Assembly: GCA_922989275.2 (NCBI GenBank) | Contig: OV277864.1 | Coordinates: 20,471,550 to 20,535,549 of the forward strand | DNA length: 64,000 nt | Source of the DNA: Gari tellinella | Taxonomy: Eukaryota; Mollusca; Bivalvia; Cardiida; Psammobiidae | Direction of reading: 5' to 3' | In this document: in pieces, positions 10,601-21,496 of the stretch | How the letters are laid out: each line of letters begins with the position of its first letter | Numbering within the stretch: position 1 is the stretch's first letter | Notes under the pieces: model-generated | What the model saw: only the letters and a program-made list of their open reading frames with translations | What the model was told of the DNA's origin: nothing | The model's database searches: none | Program-made: the position numbers and the translations under genes

Positions 10601-13600
10601 TGAAAATTTCAGTCATACATGTACGTGAACTGACTGTTTCACTTAGTCATTTCATGAAATGCCTAATATTTTCAGTCATTTTGTGAAATGACTAAAAAAC
10701 ATCTTCAGTCATTTAACGAAATGAATAAATTGACTCTAGCTTTATTTGTTACATTGTATGATTGGTGTATCTTAATAATTACAAACTACAGTGGAGAATG
10801 TGTTATTCTTTCCCAATAAACGCGTTTACGCTAAAACTATTATTTCCAATACAAACAGTTTGGAGCCAGATCAGACGCCGGGTAACCCGGCGTCTGATCA
10901 GGCTCCAAACTGTTTGCCACCAAGATAAACATGAAATATCAGAATTGTCCAAAAGTTGTTCTTTTCTACGTTTCAGTGCTTTGCGTTTGCGTACGTTTGC
11001 GTTTAAACGGGAAAGAATAAAAGATTCTCCACTGTACACTATTGAAACAATACATGCATATCAAATGTAGTACAAATCAAGTCTATTAAACCATTAAAAA
11101 TGCATGCAATAGTTCTGAAATATTTGTTAGATATTAAGTTTTAAACAAAATTACACATATTGAATGATATGAATGAACAGCTGCTATTGAATTACATGTA
11201 ATTAAATAAAAGTCATTTCATACATTGTTTGAATCCTGTTAAAAGTTTCTACTTTCTAACCAATTTGTGTAAAGGTGGCCTGTCAATTTCAGTCATTTCA
11301 TGAAATTACTAAAATGTTCAGGAATTTCGTGAAATTACTAAATGACTAAAGATTTCACGTAATGACTGAAATCTTTAGTCATTTCATGAAATGACTGATT
11401 GCACAGATTGACTGTAACATATACATGTACATGTATCATTGTCGATCTGTAATACTTTCCATGTATTTGTGTTTCAGCTCTATTTGAGAAGGCAGTGAAG
11501 GAATTCGGGCACTTAGATCTGGTTGTAAACAATGCAGGTGTTCTAAATGAAATAACTATAGCCAAAACCATTGAAATAAACTTGGTAAGAAAAACAGTAG
11601 CCGTATTTGATGTATAGTGGAGAAGACGTTATACTTCCCCGTTTAAACGCAAATGAAAGGCAAACGCATTGAAATAAAACGTAGAAAATTACAACTTATT
11701 GAACATACTTACTATAGGCATCTACTTATTTCAATCTGATTGGCAAACAGTTTGGAGCCTGTTCAGACGCCGGGATAATAATAATATTAATTTATGCGTT
11801 ATATGCGTTTATTGGGAAAGAATGTTGTTTTACGTTTTTTGTATGTAATCGTTTCCTTCAAATTTTCGTCTGCATTTATTTGATCAGACAAAATGCCCGG
11901 GCCTTTTGACTGAAGAATCATTGATACGAGTGTTAAATAGCTTGGATCCTGATCAGATTCCATTTTATTCGGTGCCTGGGTTGATTCAGTGCTAATATTT
12001 CCTGAGTTTTCTTTTAACTCCTTAACCGCAAAGTTTAACTAACCGACTTACGTTACCCTCTCGCAGACGAAATTTCAGCTGCTATTTTTTGTCTAAATGC
12101 GGTTTTTACTAAAAAATATTGTCACGAGTACTACTTTGGATCATGACCAGAGGCTGTGTTTCAAATTGTCTCTCTGAAGTCGATTTGGCAGTAAATAATG
12201 GTGAAATAATTTCTTCCGAGTAATTGCTGAACATTTGTTTTACAGTGGAGAATGTGTTATTCTTTCCCGTTTAAACGCAAACGTACGCAAACGCAAATCA
12301 CTAAAACGTAGAAAAGAACAACTTTTGGACAATTCTGATATTTCATGTTTATCTTGGTGGCAAACAGTTTGGAGCCTGATCAGACGCCGGGTTACCCGGC
12401 GTCTGATCTGGCTCCAAACTGTTTGCACTGCAAATAATAGTTTTAGCGTAAACGCGTTTAATGGGAAAGAATAACACATTCTCCACTGTATATATAGGAA
12501 AGGAAGTATTGGGAACGATTAGATTATTCTTTGCCAGCACACGTGTTTGTGCTAAAATTTACAATGCAACAAATTTGGAGCCAGACCAGAATACTGTTTG
12601 CCGTCGAACAGGAATACATCGTCAGAAATTTTCCAAAAAATTGTTTATGCTATCAATCAAATGTATATGCCAATTACACATTAATACTTTTTCTTTTTGT
12701 CCTGAACGCTTCCTACAATTGTCCGTTTGCCATCTGGGTTTCTGTCTCCTTAACCCTTTAACCAATATATAGGCTGTTTCTAGCTTTAAAGACAGGTTAC
12801 CACAAACATCACGTTGAAAGTAAAACAGAATGCGCAATAAGGCGCATTCTGTTTTACTTATAAGTCGGCTTTAAGCTAAAATCTGCAAATGATGTTAGAT
12901 CTATCTTATGTTGCTTACACATGACTATATAAAATGGAACTATGTTCTTATGTAACGGGATAAATTATAGGCGTAAAAAGACGCATTTAAGGAGTAATGA
13001 GTCATTTTACTTGTTTCAGTTGGGTACGATTACCGGAACTAACATTGCCATCAAACACATGAGGAAAGATGCAGGAGGAAACGGTGGACTGGTTATCAAT
13101 ATCTCATCTGTTGCCGGTCAGTATGAAACCAGGGTCCAAGCTCATAAAGCGTTTGAGTAAAGTCGAAAAATGTTCTCAAGCATTTGATTGGTCAGATTTG
13201 AGCCAATGCTCAAATCTGACCAATCAAATGCTTGAGAACGAATTCATACTCACAGCAAACGCTTTATATGCACTGGGCCTGTCATTCCTGTCATCCGCAA
13301 CCGTACTAAGTAATGGTATTCTTAACTTACGCCGAAACCGTGATTAATGTTGCAAACAGTTTGGACCCAGATGAGACACTGAGTAGCTGTTTGACACTGT
13401 TAACATGCCTAAAACTGTAGAACATATTTGCAGAGATGCCTGGTCTGACTTACTGTAAGTAGTACACGTACAGCAATATAAATCATGCCATAAGATCTAG
13501 AATATAAAAATCAGACGGTTTTAGCGTTTGAGTGGTAGTCAATCGCATCGTTAACTCCCTGCGTGTACCTCCCTGATTTTTGGCACTATTCAGGCCCGTA

Positions 13601-16600
13601 GGAAGTTTGACAATAAAATGATAATTTTTCTATTTGCTCTAGAAATAGGCCAATTAACGCATTTCAGACGTTGTTTTTTCACAAATTTTAGCGCACAACC
13701 AATAAAAAACAAAAAACCCCACCAATTCTCAGTGTTTAAAAAGGCAAAAGATCGGTGGATCCGCCGCTGATTGTAGAGAAAAATCATTTGTTGACGGGCC
13801 CCGGTAACACATGTTTGATTGTGCATATGATTCTTTACAGTTATTTTTCAAATTACAGGTCTGAGTCCTGCATTTTGGATGCCAGTCTACAGTGCAACTA
13901 AACACGGAGTTGTTGCGTATACCAAAAGTTGGGCGGTAAGATATTCTCTACTGTGAAAGATGCATTAACTCATTCAACTCTGAGGCCCTTAATAAGATTT
14001 AGCAAATATCTAAGTGAAATTGGATCTAAATCTATCATAAAGTACATTCTTTTCAGATATGATCTGCTAGTTAATAAACCATTGACACATTCATTATGCA
14101 GACAACACATTTTATTGACACATTGCAAAACATTATTACTTCCATCAATCATATGCAAGTCACTACTTTGCCAGTTTGGTAAACCAATATTGGTTAACAA
14201 ATTCAAATTCAAATTCTTTATTTCAGCTTTATGCAAAGTACTTTGCTTCTAGCCATATACAGTACAAATTATTAATGACAATAATGACAATACATGAAAG
14301 AATCAAACAAAACATTCACGTGAAGAGCTGTAGTGGAACAAACGAAAATGGTATATTTCCTTTTAGTATAATAATAGTGTCAATCGCATTTAGCGAGAAA
14401 AGTGAACGCCTCTATAGCCCAGGCCCTGGACAACTTTAGATAATATCTCGTGTCACTTCCGGACACGTGGTTACATGGGCCGTGACTAATTCAATAGCTG
14501 AAGATGTCGGTATCGGGTCAACTCGGCCAAAAACCAACTCGGCCACGGTCCAACTCGGCCAAAAACCAACTCGGCCTGGTCCAACTCGGCCAAAAACCTG
14601 GTCCAACTCGGCCAATTTTTATAATATATGGTTAATATATGTTATCTTAGGCTTACACACTTCGAATAAAGAGTATATAATTTATATACATGTAAAGAAA
14701 GAGTAATTGAACTTCATATACTGAAATGTTTTCTTATGTTGAACCATATATTCTTTATTCGAAGTTTTGGCATCGAAGATGTGAACGTGGAACCCGCTAT
14801 TGTGAGCACAAATAAGATAAGACAAGCTATGATAAGATGAATTTAATGTCGGCAAGATAATTTGCATATAATTCTATATTATAATAAATAGTCATTGAAT
14901 ATCACAATAATTAATATTAACCAATGATTTATATTAACTATCACATGTTCTCTTGTGTTAACCGTAATTTATACTAAGAAACATAACAAACCTAAATATT
15001 AGGACACACAAGCATAAGCAAACAGTGAAGACCCTGATCAGACTACTCGTGTTGTAGAAGTCTAATAAGGGTCTACACTATTTGAGAGTAATTTTTACAA
15101 AATTAGACAAATTAATGTGTGAAAAGGGCACATTATATAAAAAAAAAAAAGTGCAGCCGTAGCGTAGTGCGTCCCAGTTTTTAGGTTTTTAACTGTTTGT
15201 CGTTTTGACATAAATACATTGTATAAATCAACCCGAAAAAGTAAAAAATTGACTAGACTAAATGGAAAACTAGAATTGTCCATTTCCGGTTTCAGGGAGA
15301 TAATTAACATATGTAATATTAAATATTATATTTGTTTGGAAAAGATAGGTTGCAGCTTAAATGAAAGTCACAGTAAAGCAGTGAGATTCTAAAGGAGCCT
15401 TATTTTGCTGTCACCTTCTTTTAAGCAGTGACCTAATATTTAACACAAGTCAGTAGCCGTAATATTTATTAGTTAATTTCTGTAATTATTTCACCGACAT
15501 GTTATTTAAAAATAAATTCTGTGCCGATACTAATGTCTTAATTATAAGCTATTTTAGCCATATAAGTATTGATTTATGAGCGCGGACTCCGCCCGCCCGT
15601 CCATCGGGTATTCCCGGGACGTTTGCCTTTTTAATTCTTGTCTTTAACAGATACTCTTTCTTAATGGATGCTGGCAAATTAAAGCTGTCGTGGAAAGCTC
15701 CTTTCTGCATAACCCCAACTTTGCATTAATTGACCACATCCCTTATTCAACATGCATTGTATTTTAGTCACATATCATGTGAACACATATTGTATTATGT
15801 ATACAGGATTTACTACATGTATATTTGTATTCTGTTGCATGTTACTAAGTAGGTGAAGGTCAAACTGGTTCTTGGAATTTATAACATTATGTTGGGTTTG
15901 TGACAGGTTAGTGGACAGTTTAGTGTGGGGGTACTAATCGCCTTTAGTGATAGTTCTGGTTTTAATAGGACTAAGTCGATAGGTGCATTTTGTATTTACT
16001 TGAACTTTACACAATACTAGTATGATTTTTAAGTAATATAAAAAAATACGTAGAAAATATACCCGTGTCGCAAGACTTTTTTGACCGAGTATAATCAGAA
16101 CGGAGTATTTCAAAAACTAAAAACTTTATTTCTGCATTAAACCCATGGTGTCATAGTAACACCATATGATTAGGTGCTAAAATGAGGGAAATATATGGGA
16201 TTTGTTCAGTTCACTCCCTCTTATCTGGAGTCCTGGTATAATTATGTGCAGATCAATTTATCATATTTCAGAGTAATCCTTTAAGCCAGTCTCAGTATGG
16301 CATGAGTTTTGCGGTCTTGTGCCCGGCTTTCACTGATACGCAGATGACGACGGGGGCGTTTAACGCCGAGGACCCGCCCCTTGTGACATTCAAAGAAAAC
16401 AAGGCGGCAATTCAAGCCATCATGTCCAAAATGGGAACCAGCACGTGAGAAGATTTTATTTTGTGAATGATATAAATACTTGAATATTATTTTAGGCATA
16501 CTTGGAGATTATCTTTATATACAGTAAACAATCTGAAATAAACTTATTTCAAAAATCGACAACCCTCGGTGCCGCCGCATTTCAAAGCAGCGTGCCACAT

Positions 16601-17399
16601 TCTTCAATCACATAACAAATAAAAGTAGATTCTACTAATGTTATGATTACATGTATCATATTTATTTCAGAATGTAATGTTTCTTCACAAAAAGTTTATC
16701 ATTTCAAATCGTTTCACTGTTTTATCTAATCCAGTTCTCAAAATCAATCGAGTTTTCGTTTATAAAGGTCTGATGATATCCAACAATATTATTGAGTGTT
16801 GTTTTCTTGAGTGGCTTAAGACTGAGTAAACGTTTTAAACTTGATTCTGTCTATATATGGTTCCAAAGATTTGAAACCAGACAAAAATCAACCGAATTTT
16901 CTACCTCTTCTTGCATTGCGTTCAGTTATGTTTAAACGGGAAATGAATGACGTCCTCTCCAATGCACATGTATAATGGAATACACAATATTCCTTTCCGT
17001 TTAATATCTCGAAACTTCAGTGGAAACAAAATCCAATAAAATATTTTTTTAAAATATATGTTATTCCCCTCTGAGTAACAAACAGTTTGCAGTTTGATCA
17101 GACGTCGGCTAAACCGAAGTATTTAAGGAAGGTGGATACTTAAGGCGAAGTTAAATTATAACAAAACCTTAAAATTTTCTTTCCATCTTTCCTTCAGCAA
17201 CCGCATATCTTTTCTACAACCAATTGACCATTTTTAGTGGTCGTAATAGAGAGGTTTTACTATACATATTGTATAAACAATTAAATTGATTTGTAGGGTT
17301 GCTGATGTGGCGAAAGTCTTTATGGAGCTGGTTGAAAAGGAGGATAACAACGGAAATGTGGTTGCTATTGACGCAGTGAAAGGTGTCAAATACATCTAA
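7532..17399 (+). CDS. HPGD-like: 15-hydroxyprostaglandin dehydrogenase-like short-chain dehydrogenase, seven exons
   Basis: Exons are 7532-7624, 10174-10297, 11478-11584, 13020-13116, 13859-13935, 16272-16444 and 17297-17399. All junctions are GT-AG with compatible phases and give 257 residues plus TAA. SDR landmarks appear in order: TGGAQGLG (11-18, nucleotide binding), Asp36 after strand 2 (expected to favour NAD over NADP), NNAG (90-93), catalytic Ser138 in NISSVAG, and Tyr151/Lys155 in YSATKHG. These positions coincide with the catalytic triad numbering of vertebrate HPGD, which oxidises the 15-hydroxyl of prostaglandins in the cytosol. The Gln148 of that enzyme, which contacts substrate, is Met148 here, so the true substrate may differ. 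Length is close to the ~266 of HPGD. There is no signal peptide. Start: the first ATG in a good context before the Rossmann strand. Confidence 0.9.
7827..8072 (-). mobile_element. M1 hairpin MITE in intron 1
   Basis: 246 bp, TA-flanked. It is the only full copy with a symmetric stem at the usual mismatch (CCTGATC opposite GATCAGG), and one base of the loop-proximal CCCGGCG is missing. Confidence 0.88.
8408..10064. repeat. 55-bp minisatellite, about 30 copies, in intron 1
   Basis: Direct head-to-tail copies with the unit TTTAGAATTTCAAGCACTTT followed by GCTACAATGTTTATGGGTGT and TCTATGAGTGTCAAG. The variable part is the GAGTGTCAAG/GAGTATTTAG stretch. A four-unit block (about 8468-8687) is repeated almost exactly at 8689-8907, giving a ~220-bp higher-order repeat. 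55 is not a multiple of three, so the open frames across it are not genes. Confidence 0.95.
10174..10297 (+). CDS. HPGD-like: Dehydrogenase exon 2
   Basis: Residues 32-72 plus one base; acceptor TTTCAG, contains VCFADIN with Asp36 and VLCDIS. Donor ACG|GTAATA. Confidence 0.88.
10564..11414. mobile_element. 851-bp TA-flanked element with short palindromes, carrying a nested M1
   Basis: Inverted ends CAGTCAATCTGTG(T/C)AATCAG continue into TCATTTCATGAAATGAC. The same palindromic motif TCATTTCATGAAATGA is scattered through both end regions (10580-10730, 11290-11390). TA flanks both sides. No protein is recognisable; it looks like a non-autonomous DNA transposon in intron 2. Confidence 0.75.
10789..11034 (+). 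mobile_element. M1 hairpin MITE nested in the 851-bp element
   Basis: 246 bp with TA flanks. Plus orientation: CCCAATAAACGCG arm first, stem with CCAGATC opposite GATCAGG. Ends GTG and AAG variants differ between the two termini. Confidence 0.9.
11478..11584 (+). CDS. HPGD-like: Dehydrogenase exon 3
   Basis: Completes codon 73 and encodes to residue 108, including NNAGV. Acceptor GTTTCAG, donor CTTG|GTAAGA. Confidence 0.9.
12243..12488 (-). mobile_element. M1 hairpin MITE, matched ends
   Basis: 246 bp, TA on both sides. The two termini are exact mirrors over GTGGAGAATGTGTTATTC. Reading frames on both strands cross it, each giving a basic RRRVTRRLI segment from the hairpin. Confidence 0.92.
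12812..12878. repeat. Core-2 hairpin without recognisable outer ends
   Basis: Arms GAAAGTAAAACAGAATGCGC and mirror with an AATAA loop; the right arm has small changes. It could belong to an M4-like element whose ends have decayed. Confidence 0.7.
13020..13116 (+). CDS. HPGD-like: Dehydrogenase exon 4
   Basis: Residues 109-140 plus one base, ending in the NISSVAG strand with catalytic Ser138. Acceptor GTTTCAG, donor GCCG|GTCAGT. Confidence 0.9.
13158..13251. repeat. Isolated long hairpin in intron 4
   Basis: TTCTCAAGCATTTGATTGGT with TCAGATTTGAGC pairs with a perfect mirror around a 6-base loop (13170-13240); outer AAAGCGTTT-like sequence also pairs weakly (13146, 13257). It matches none of the M1-M7 cores. 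Confidence 0.8.
13859..13935 (+). CDS. HPGD-like: Dehydrogenase exon 5
   Basis: Completes codon 141 and encodes to residue 166; contains active-site Tyr151 and Lys155. Acceptor AAATTACAG, donor GGGCG|GTAAGA. Confidence 0.92.
13936..16271. other. Intron 5: dispersed repeats, no gene
   Basis: About 13985-14200 matches 29748-29965 (block with ATATGATCTGCTAGTTAAT). 14518-14615 is a short array of CAACTCGGCC. 14660-14764 is an inverted repeat with ends CTTCGAATAAAGA. 15018-15085 is a decayed core-1-type hairpin (AAACAGTGAAGACCCTGATC). 15345-15470 is a decayed M3. The rest (15480-16271) shows nothing I can name. Confidence 0.65.
16272..16444 (+). CDS. HPGD-like: Dehydrogenase exon 6
   Basis: Residues 167-223 plus two bases, including VLCPAFTDTQM after the catalytic core, the usual SDR proline turn. 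Acceptor ATTTCAG, donor GCAC|GTGAGA. Confidence 0.88.
16445..17296. other. Intron 6: decayed MITE remnants
   Basis: Contains a scrambled M1 remnant around 16915-17130 (GTTTAAACGGGAAATGAATG; CAAACAGTTTGCAGTTTGAT) and the right half of an M3 ending at about 17263 (GTCGTAATAGAGAGGTTTTA). Confidence 0.6.
17297..17399 (+). CDS. HPGD-like: Dehydrogenase exon 7 and stop
   Basis: Completes codon 224, encodes VADVAKVFMELVEKEDN through the C-terminal VKGVKYI and TAA at 17397-17399. Acceptor TTGTAG. Confidence 0.88.
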
Positions 17400-17438
17400 A
17401 CAAGACTAGTGTGTGCGTGAATGGACAGGACGGGGTTA

Positions 17439-17679
17439 CAGTGGAGAAAACGTTATTTTTTCCCAATAAACACGTTTACGCTAAAACTATTATTTCCAGT
17501 GCAAACAGTTTGGAGCCAGATCAGACGCCGGGTGACCCGGCGTCTGATTTTGCTCCAAACTGTTTGCCACTCAACTTAAAATCAATGGTCAGAATTGTCA
17601 AAAAAGTGTTATTTTCTACATTTTAGCGTTTTGCGTTTCGTTTGCGTTTAAACGGGAAAGAATAACGGGTTCACCACTG
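17439..17679 (+). mobile_element. M1 hairpin MITE directly after the dehydrogenase stop
   Basis: 241 bp, TA-flanked, starting 40 bp after the stop codon. Its AATAAA at 17465-17470 is the first poly(A)-type hexamer downstream of the gene. Confidence 0.88.
17465..17470 (+). terminator. Possible poly(A) signal supplied by an M1 MITE
   Basis: AATAAA 66 bases past the dehydrogenase stop, part of the M1 side arm CCCAATAAACACG. Use as the real cleavage signal is inference. Confidence 0.4.
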
Positions 17680-17766
17680 TACCAGCAATAACTTTTATGC
17701 CAATATCAAATAACATCCTTTGCAAACCGTTGGCGTCTGATCTGGTCCCTAATTGTTTACAGCTCT

Positions 17767-18009
17767 GGGGTCCGATTCATAAAAGTTCGTACGACAAATG
17801 TTGTCGTAAGTCAGATTATAAAAGTCTCAATTATTATTTATTTCTCCAACTTATCCTGTCTTGTGATATCTCTTTGAATTTGTCTAGAAAAGACGATTCC
17901 AAAGAGATGTCACAAGACAGGATTAGATAGAGAGACCAGAAATTAAATGTATTTTAAAGTTTTGACTTGCGACCGTTTTTGTCGTACGAAGTTTTATGAA
18001 ACGGGCCCC
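17767..18009. mobile_element. M6 palindromic MITE
   Basis: Ends GGGGTCCGATTCATAAAAGT and mirror ATGAAACGGGCCCC. A central hairpin pairs ATCCTGTCTTGTGATATCTC with its complement. 243 bp. Confidence 0.82.
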
Positions 18010-18083
18010 TGATGAAGTAAGACTGTCAAACCTTTCAAGCAAATATTTCGTTTTCTACGTCATTATTATATATATTTTTTATT

Positions 18084-18846
18084 TATCACATAAACGTGCA
18101 AAATATAGAGGGCCGTAAAAATCGTATGGCCCACTGGGCATATATTTTATACTAATTTTCGAATCACCAAAATAATGTACTACTACGCCGACTGTAAATC
18201 AGTTAAGAGAATCTAGACAAACATAGATCACCACTAGGTATTGAAACATTTCGAAGTGTCCTAGAAACATTATCCCTAGCAGTCTCGCAAACTCAGGCTG
18301 CAAATCAGGCTAAACTTAATACCACGTAGACTTGAGTATTAACAGTGACTCAAACTGTTTTTCAAATTTAGACGTTACAATGATAATGACGTCATGTTAC
18401 GTCTTGACGTTATTTTGAAAACGAAACTAGATTCTTAATGTCAAATGATCATTTTTAGTCAATTAGAACAACTTTAATTTAAATATTAATTTAAAATTTG
18501 AATATGGTATCAGAGAAGTCTTTTCACAACGTAATGGTGTTGATTTTCGTTACGTTAATATATTTGGTGTTTTTATCTACGGATGAATAAAACCGAATAC
18601 CACCTATGACGAATCGTTTACCTAAGAGCCGAGGGCAAAAGTGAAAGTAAGATCTTTCGGATTTTCGTGTCATTTGGTGTTTATGTGATAAATAGGATAT
18701 TAAATTCGTGTTTTTTCAGTAATAAATTTATTGAACTCGTTGGATAAAAATGATATGTTGCTCGCCAAGGCTCGCAAAATATCATTTTTATCCAACTCGT
18801 TCAATAAATTCATTACTGAAAAAACACTCATTCAATATCCTCTATA
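18084..18846 (-). mobile_element. ~760-bp element with terminal hairpin, copy 1 of an inverted pair
   Basis: Nearly all of 18084-18846 reappears as its reverse complement at 19642-20389. One end carries a ~130-bp hairpin (18708-18838) built on TAATAAATTTATTGAACTCG and GGATAAAAATGATAT; the other end is TATCACATAAACGTGCAAAA. No coding capacity seen. Superfamily unknown. Confidence 0.8.
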
Positions 18847-19027
18847 TATGTACCTTGTTAATGCACGGCAAATATGTTGTTTATAATAGCCACATTTTAC
18901 TGTTGGTTTGATAGTCGTTTATATAATTATTGTGTTCGAAAATCATTTCATTTACCCTCTAGGGATAAACGTTTACACTTTGAAACTGCTTTGAAGATGC
19001 ATGGTACTAGCTTACTACTCGTATGTA

Positions 19028-19274
19028 CAGTGGATAAAACCTTATTCTTTCCCAATAAACGCGTTTACGCTAAAACTATTATTTCCCATGCAAACGGTTT
19101 GGAGCAAGATCAGACGCCGGGTAACCCGGCGTCTGATCAGGCTTCAAACAGTTTGCCGTCTCTGTTAATATCAATAGTCAGAATTGTCAAAAAATTATCA
19201 TTTTCTCCATTATAATGCAATGCGTTTGTGTTTCGTTTGTGTTTAAACGGGAAATAATTACGTTTTCTCCACTG
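19028..19274 (+). mobile_element. M1 hairpin MITE between the inverted pair
   Basis: 247 bp, TA-flanked. The preceding host sequence CATGGTACTAGCTTACTACT also precedes the next M1 (19476), so M1 plus flank was duplicated. Confidence 0.88.
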
Positions 19275-19504
19275 TATATACATGTAGTGAGTCTGTACTG
19301 ATAATTTAAACCTATGTTTTGTACTGAAAAAGTATTTACGTATAATATATTGTATATATATAAAAGTTTCGTATTTCGTTTGTGTTGGTTTGACCTTTTA
19401 TCATGTGCACATAAAATAATAGCATTTTCTCGGATGCAAGGCTTTTCGGTGTCCATTTTGGCTCGCACATCAGGGACATGGTACTAGCTAACTACTCGTA
19501 TGTA

Positions 19505-20499
19505 CAGTGAAGAAAACCTTATTCTTTCCCAATAAACGCGTTTACGCTAAAACTATTATTTCTATTGCAAACAGTTTGGAGCCAGATCAGACACCGGGTA
19601 ACCCGGCGTCTGATCAGGCTTCAAACTGTTTGCCACCAAGATATAGAGGATATTGAATGAGTGATTTTTCAGTAATGAATTTATTGAGCGAGTTGGATAA
19701 AAATGATATTTTGCGAGCCTTGGCGAGCAACATATCATTTTTATCCAACGATAAATTTATTACTGAAAAAAAAACACGAATTTGATATCCTATTTATCAC
19801 ACAAACACCAAATGACACGAAAATCCGAACGGTCTTACTTTCACTTTTGCCCTCGGCTCTATGGAAAACGATTCGCCATAGGTGTTATTCGGTTTTATTC
19901 ATCCGAAGGTAAAAACACCTACCAAGCTAAAATAAAGAAAATCAACATCAATGTGTTGCGAAAAGACTTCTCCGATACCATATTCAAATTTTAAATTAAT
20001 ATTTAATTTAAAACTGTTCTAACTGACTAAAATTGATCATTTGACAGTTAGAGTCAAGTTTTGTTTTCAAATAACGTCGTTATAGTAACACGACGTCATT
20101 ATCATTGTAACGTCTAAATTTGAAAAACTGTCTGAGTCACTGTTATAACAGAGCTCTACATAGCCTAATTTGCAGCCTGAGTTTGCGGGACTGCTCGGGA
20201 TAATGTTTTAGGACACTTGGAAATGTTTTAAAACCCTAGTGGTGATCTTATTTTGTCTAGATTTTCTTAACTGATTTAAAGTCGGCGTAGTAATACAGTA
20301 TTTTGGTGATTCGAAAATTAGTATAAAATATATGCCCAGTGGGCCGTACGATTTTTACGGCCCTCTATATTTTGCACGTTTATGTGATAAAAACATGAAT
20401 TATCAGAATTGTCCAAAAGTTGCACTTTTTCTAAGTTTTAGTGTTTTGCGTTTGCGTTTCGTTTCGTTTAAACGGGAAAGAATAACAGATTATCTACTG
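19505..20499 (+). mobile_element. M1 hairpin MITE split by a 748-bp insertion
   Basis: The left part is 19505-19641 and the right part 20390-20499. Removing the insert leaves 247 bp, the normal M1 length, with the usual side arm rejoined at CCACCAAGATA/AAAACATGAA. The insert is therefore younger than this M1. Confidence 0.88.
19642..20389 (+). mobile_element. ~750-bp element with terminal hairpin, copy 2, inserted in M1
   Basis: Starts TATAGAGGATATTGAATGAG, with the hairpin next to this end (19655-19775), and ends GTTTATGTGATA. Compared with copy 1 part of the right hairpin arm is shortened (ATCCAACG then ATAAATTTATTACTG). The host M1 sequence fixes its borders to within 2-3 bases. Confidence 0.85.
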
Positions 20500-21447
20500 T
20501 ATCTCGAAGAAGCTCAAGTCAATACGTGTAAACCATATTTCTAAACTTCAATGTCATTATTTCGAATTCGCACAAATCGAGCGTATTCGTTTTTTAAAGT
20601 TAAAACGTGTCTTACCCAGGTTTACAACTTTGAATACTGATATGTTCGCTTTTGAAAGCGAGTTCGAGATACCGCAGTTCGACGGCACTTATTGAATAAA
20701 TGAATAGATCCGGACCGTATATAATATTTATATGGGCCACATTGTACAGTTGGGAAGACATTATTTTTCCCCAATAAACGGGGTTTGTCGAAAACAGTTG
20801 TTACCGTTGCAAACTGTTTGGGGCTTGACATCTGATGAGATGCCAGGTAACCCGGCGTCTGAACAAGCCGAAAACTGTTTGTCGTTCAGATGAAAAGTAA
20901 TCTTCCGGATTGTCAAGAGAGTTGTCATTTTCTACAATTTATTACATTGCGTTTGCGTTTAGATTTGTTAGCCCCATCGCTGTAAAATTCAATAACACTA
21001 ACATATGCGATCATTTTGATTCCAGATCAAACGCCACGTGACGCGGCGTCTGATCAGGATCCAAACTGCTTGACACTATTTTTAAGTCACAATGCCTTAA
21101 TTTTTTGAGAAAAAGTAGTACGCTTAAAAGCAGCACCTGTATGTTTTGGAAACAGTGAAGACCGTAGCAAGAACTGAAGGCTCGTAACTTGTCATGTGAT
21201 CAAGATCTTTCCTATTTGTTTCCAGTTTTAGTTTTTCAGAAATATTTTCTACAAACGACACAAACAAACATTAACTGGTCAGATTTTAAAACACGAATAT
21301 TCAATAAGAAATCACATGAAAACATTAGCTTAAAAATAATGTATCTATACTGTTTGCCAGTCATACAGACTTTTGTTGAGAAATTAATAAGACAGTGCTC
21401 CTTCTTTCCTGGAGCCCCTCATACTCTAGTATGAGACCATTGATGCA
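20500..21447. other. No gene; decayed MITE remnants
   Basis: An M1-like remnant lies at 20755-20960 (CCCAATAAACGGGGTTTGTC; AACCCGGCGTCTGAACAAGC). A core-1 hairpin is at 21012-21076 (GATCAAACGCCACGTGACGC and mirror). 21077-21447 shows nothing recognisable. Confidence 0.55.
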
Positions 21448-21496
21448 CTAGAGGATAGGGCGCGTTAACCCATTGTATACTGGGTAAATCACAAAT

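Larger units (their letters stand above)
11585..13019. other. Intron 3: MITE-filled, no gene
   Basis: Holds a decayed M1 (about 11616-11826), a degenerate M2 remnant (about 11830-12010), the intact M1 at 12243-12488 and a core-2 hairpin at 12812-12878. The remaining sequence shows nothing recognisable. Confidence 0.7.

Noticed and set aside
12942..13160. Single-exon reading of the dehydrogenase exon 4 region as a gene
   Set aside because: The frame runs into intron sequence; acceptor and donor sites and phase match the seven-exon model instead.
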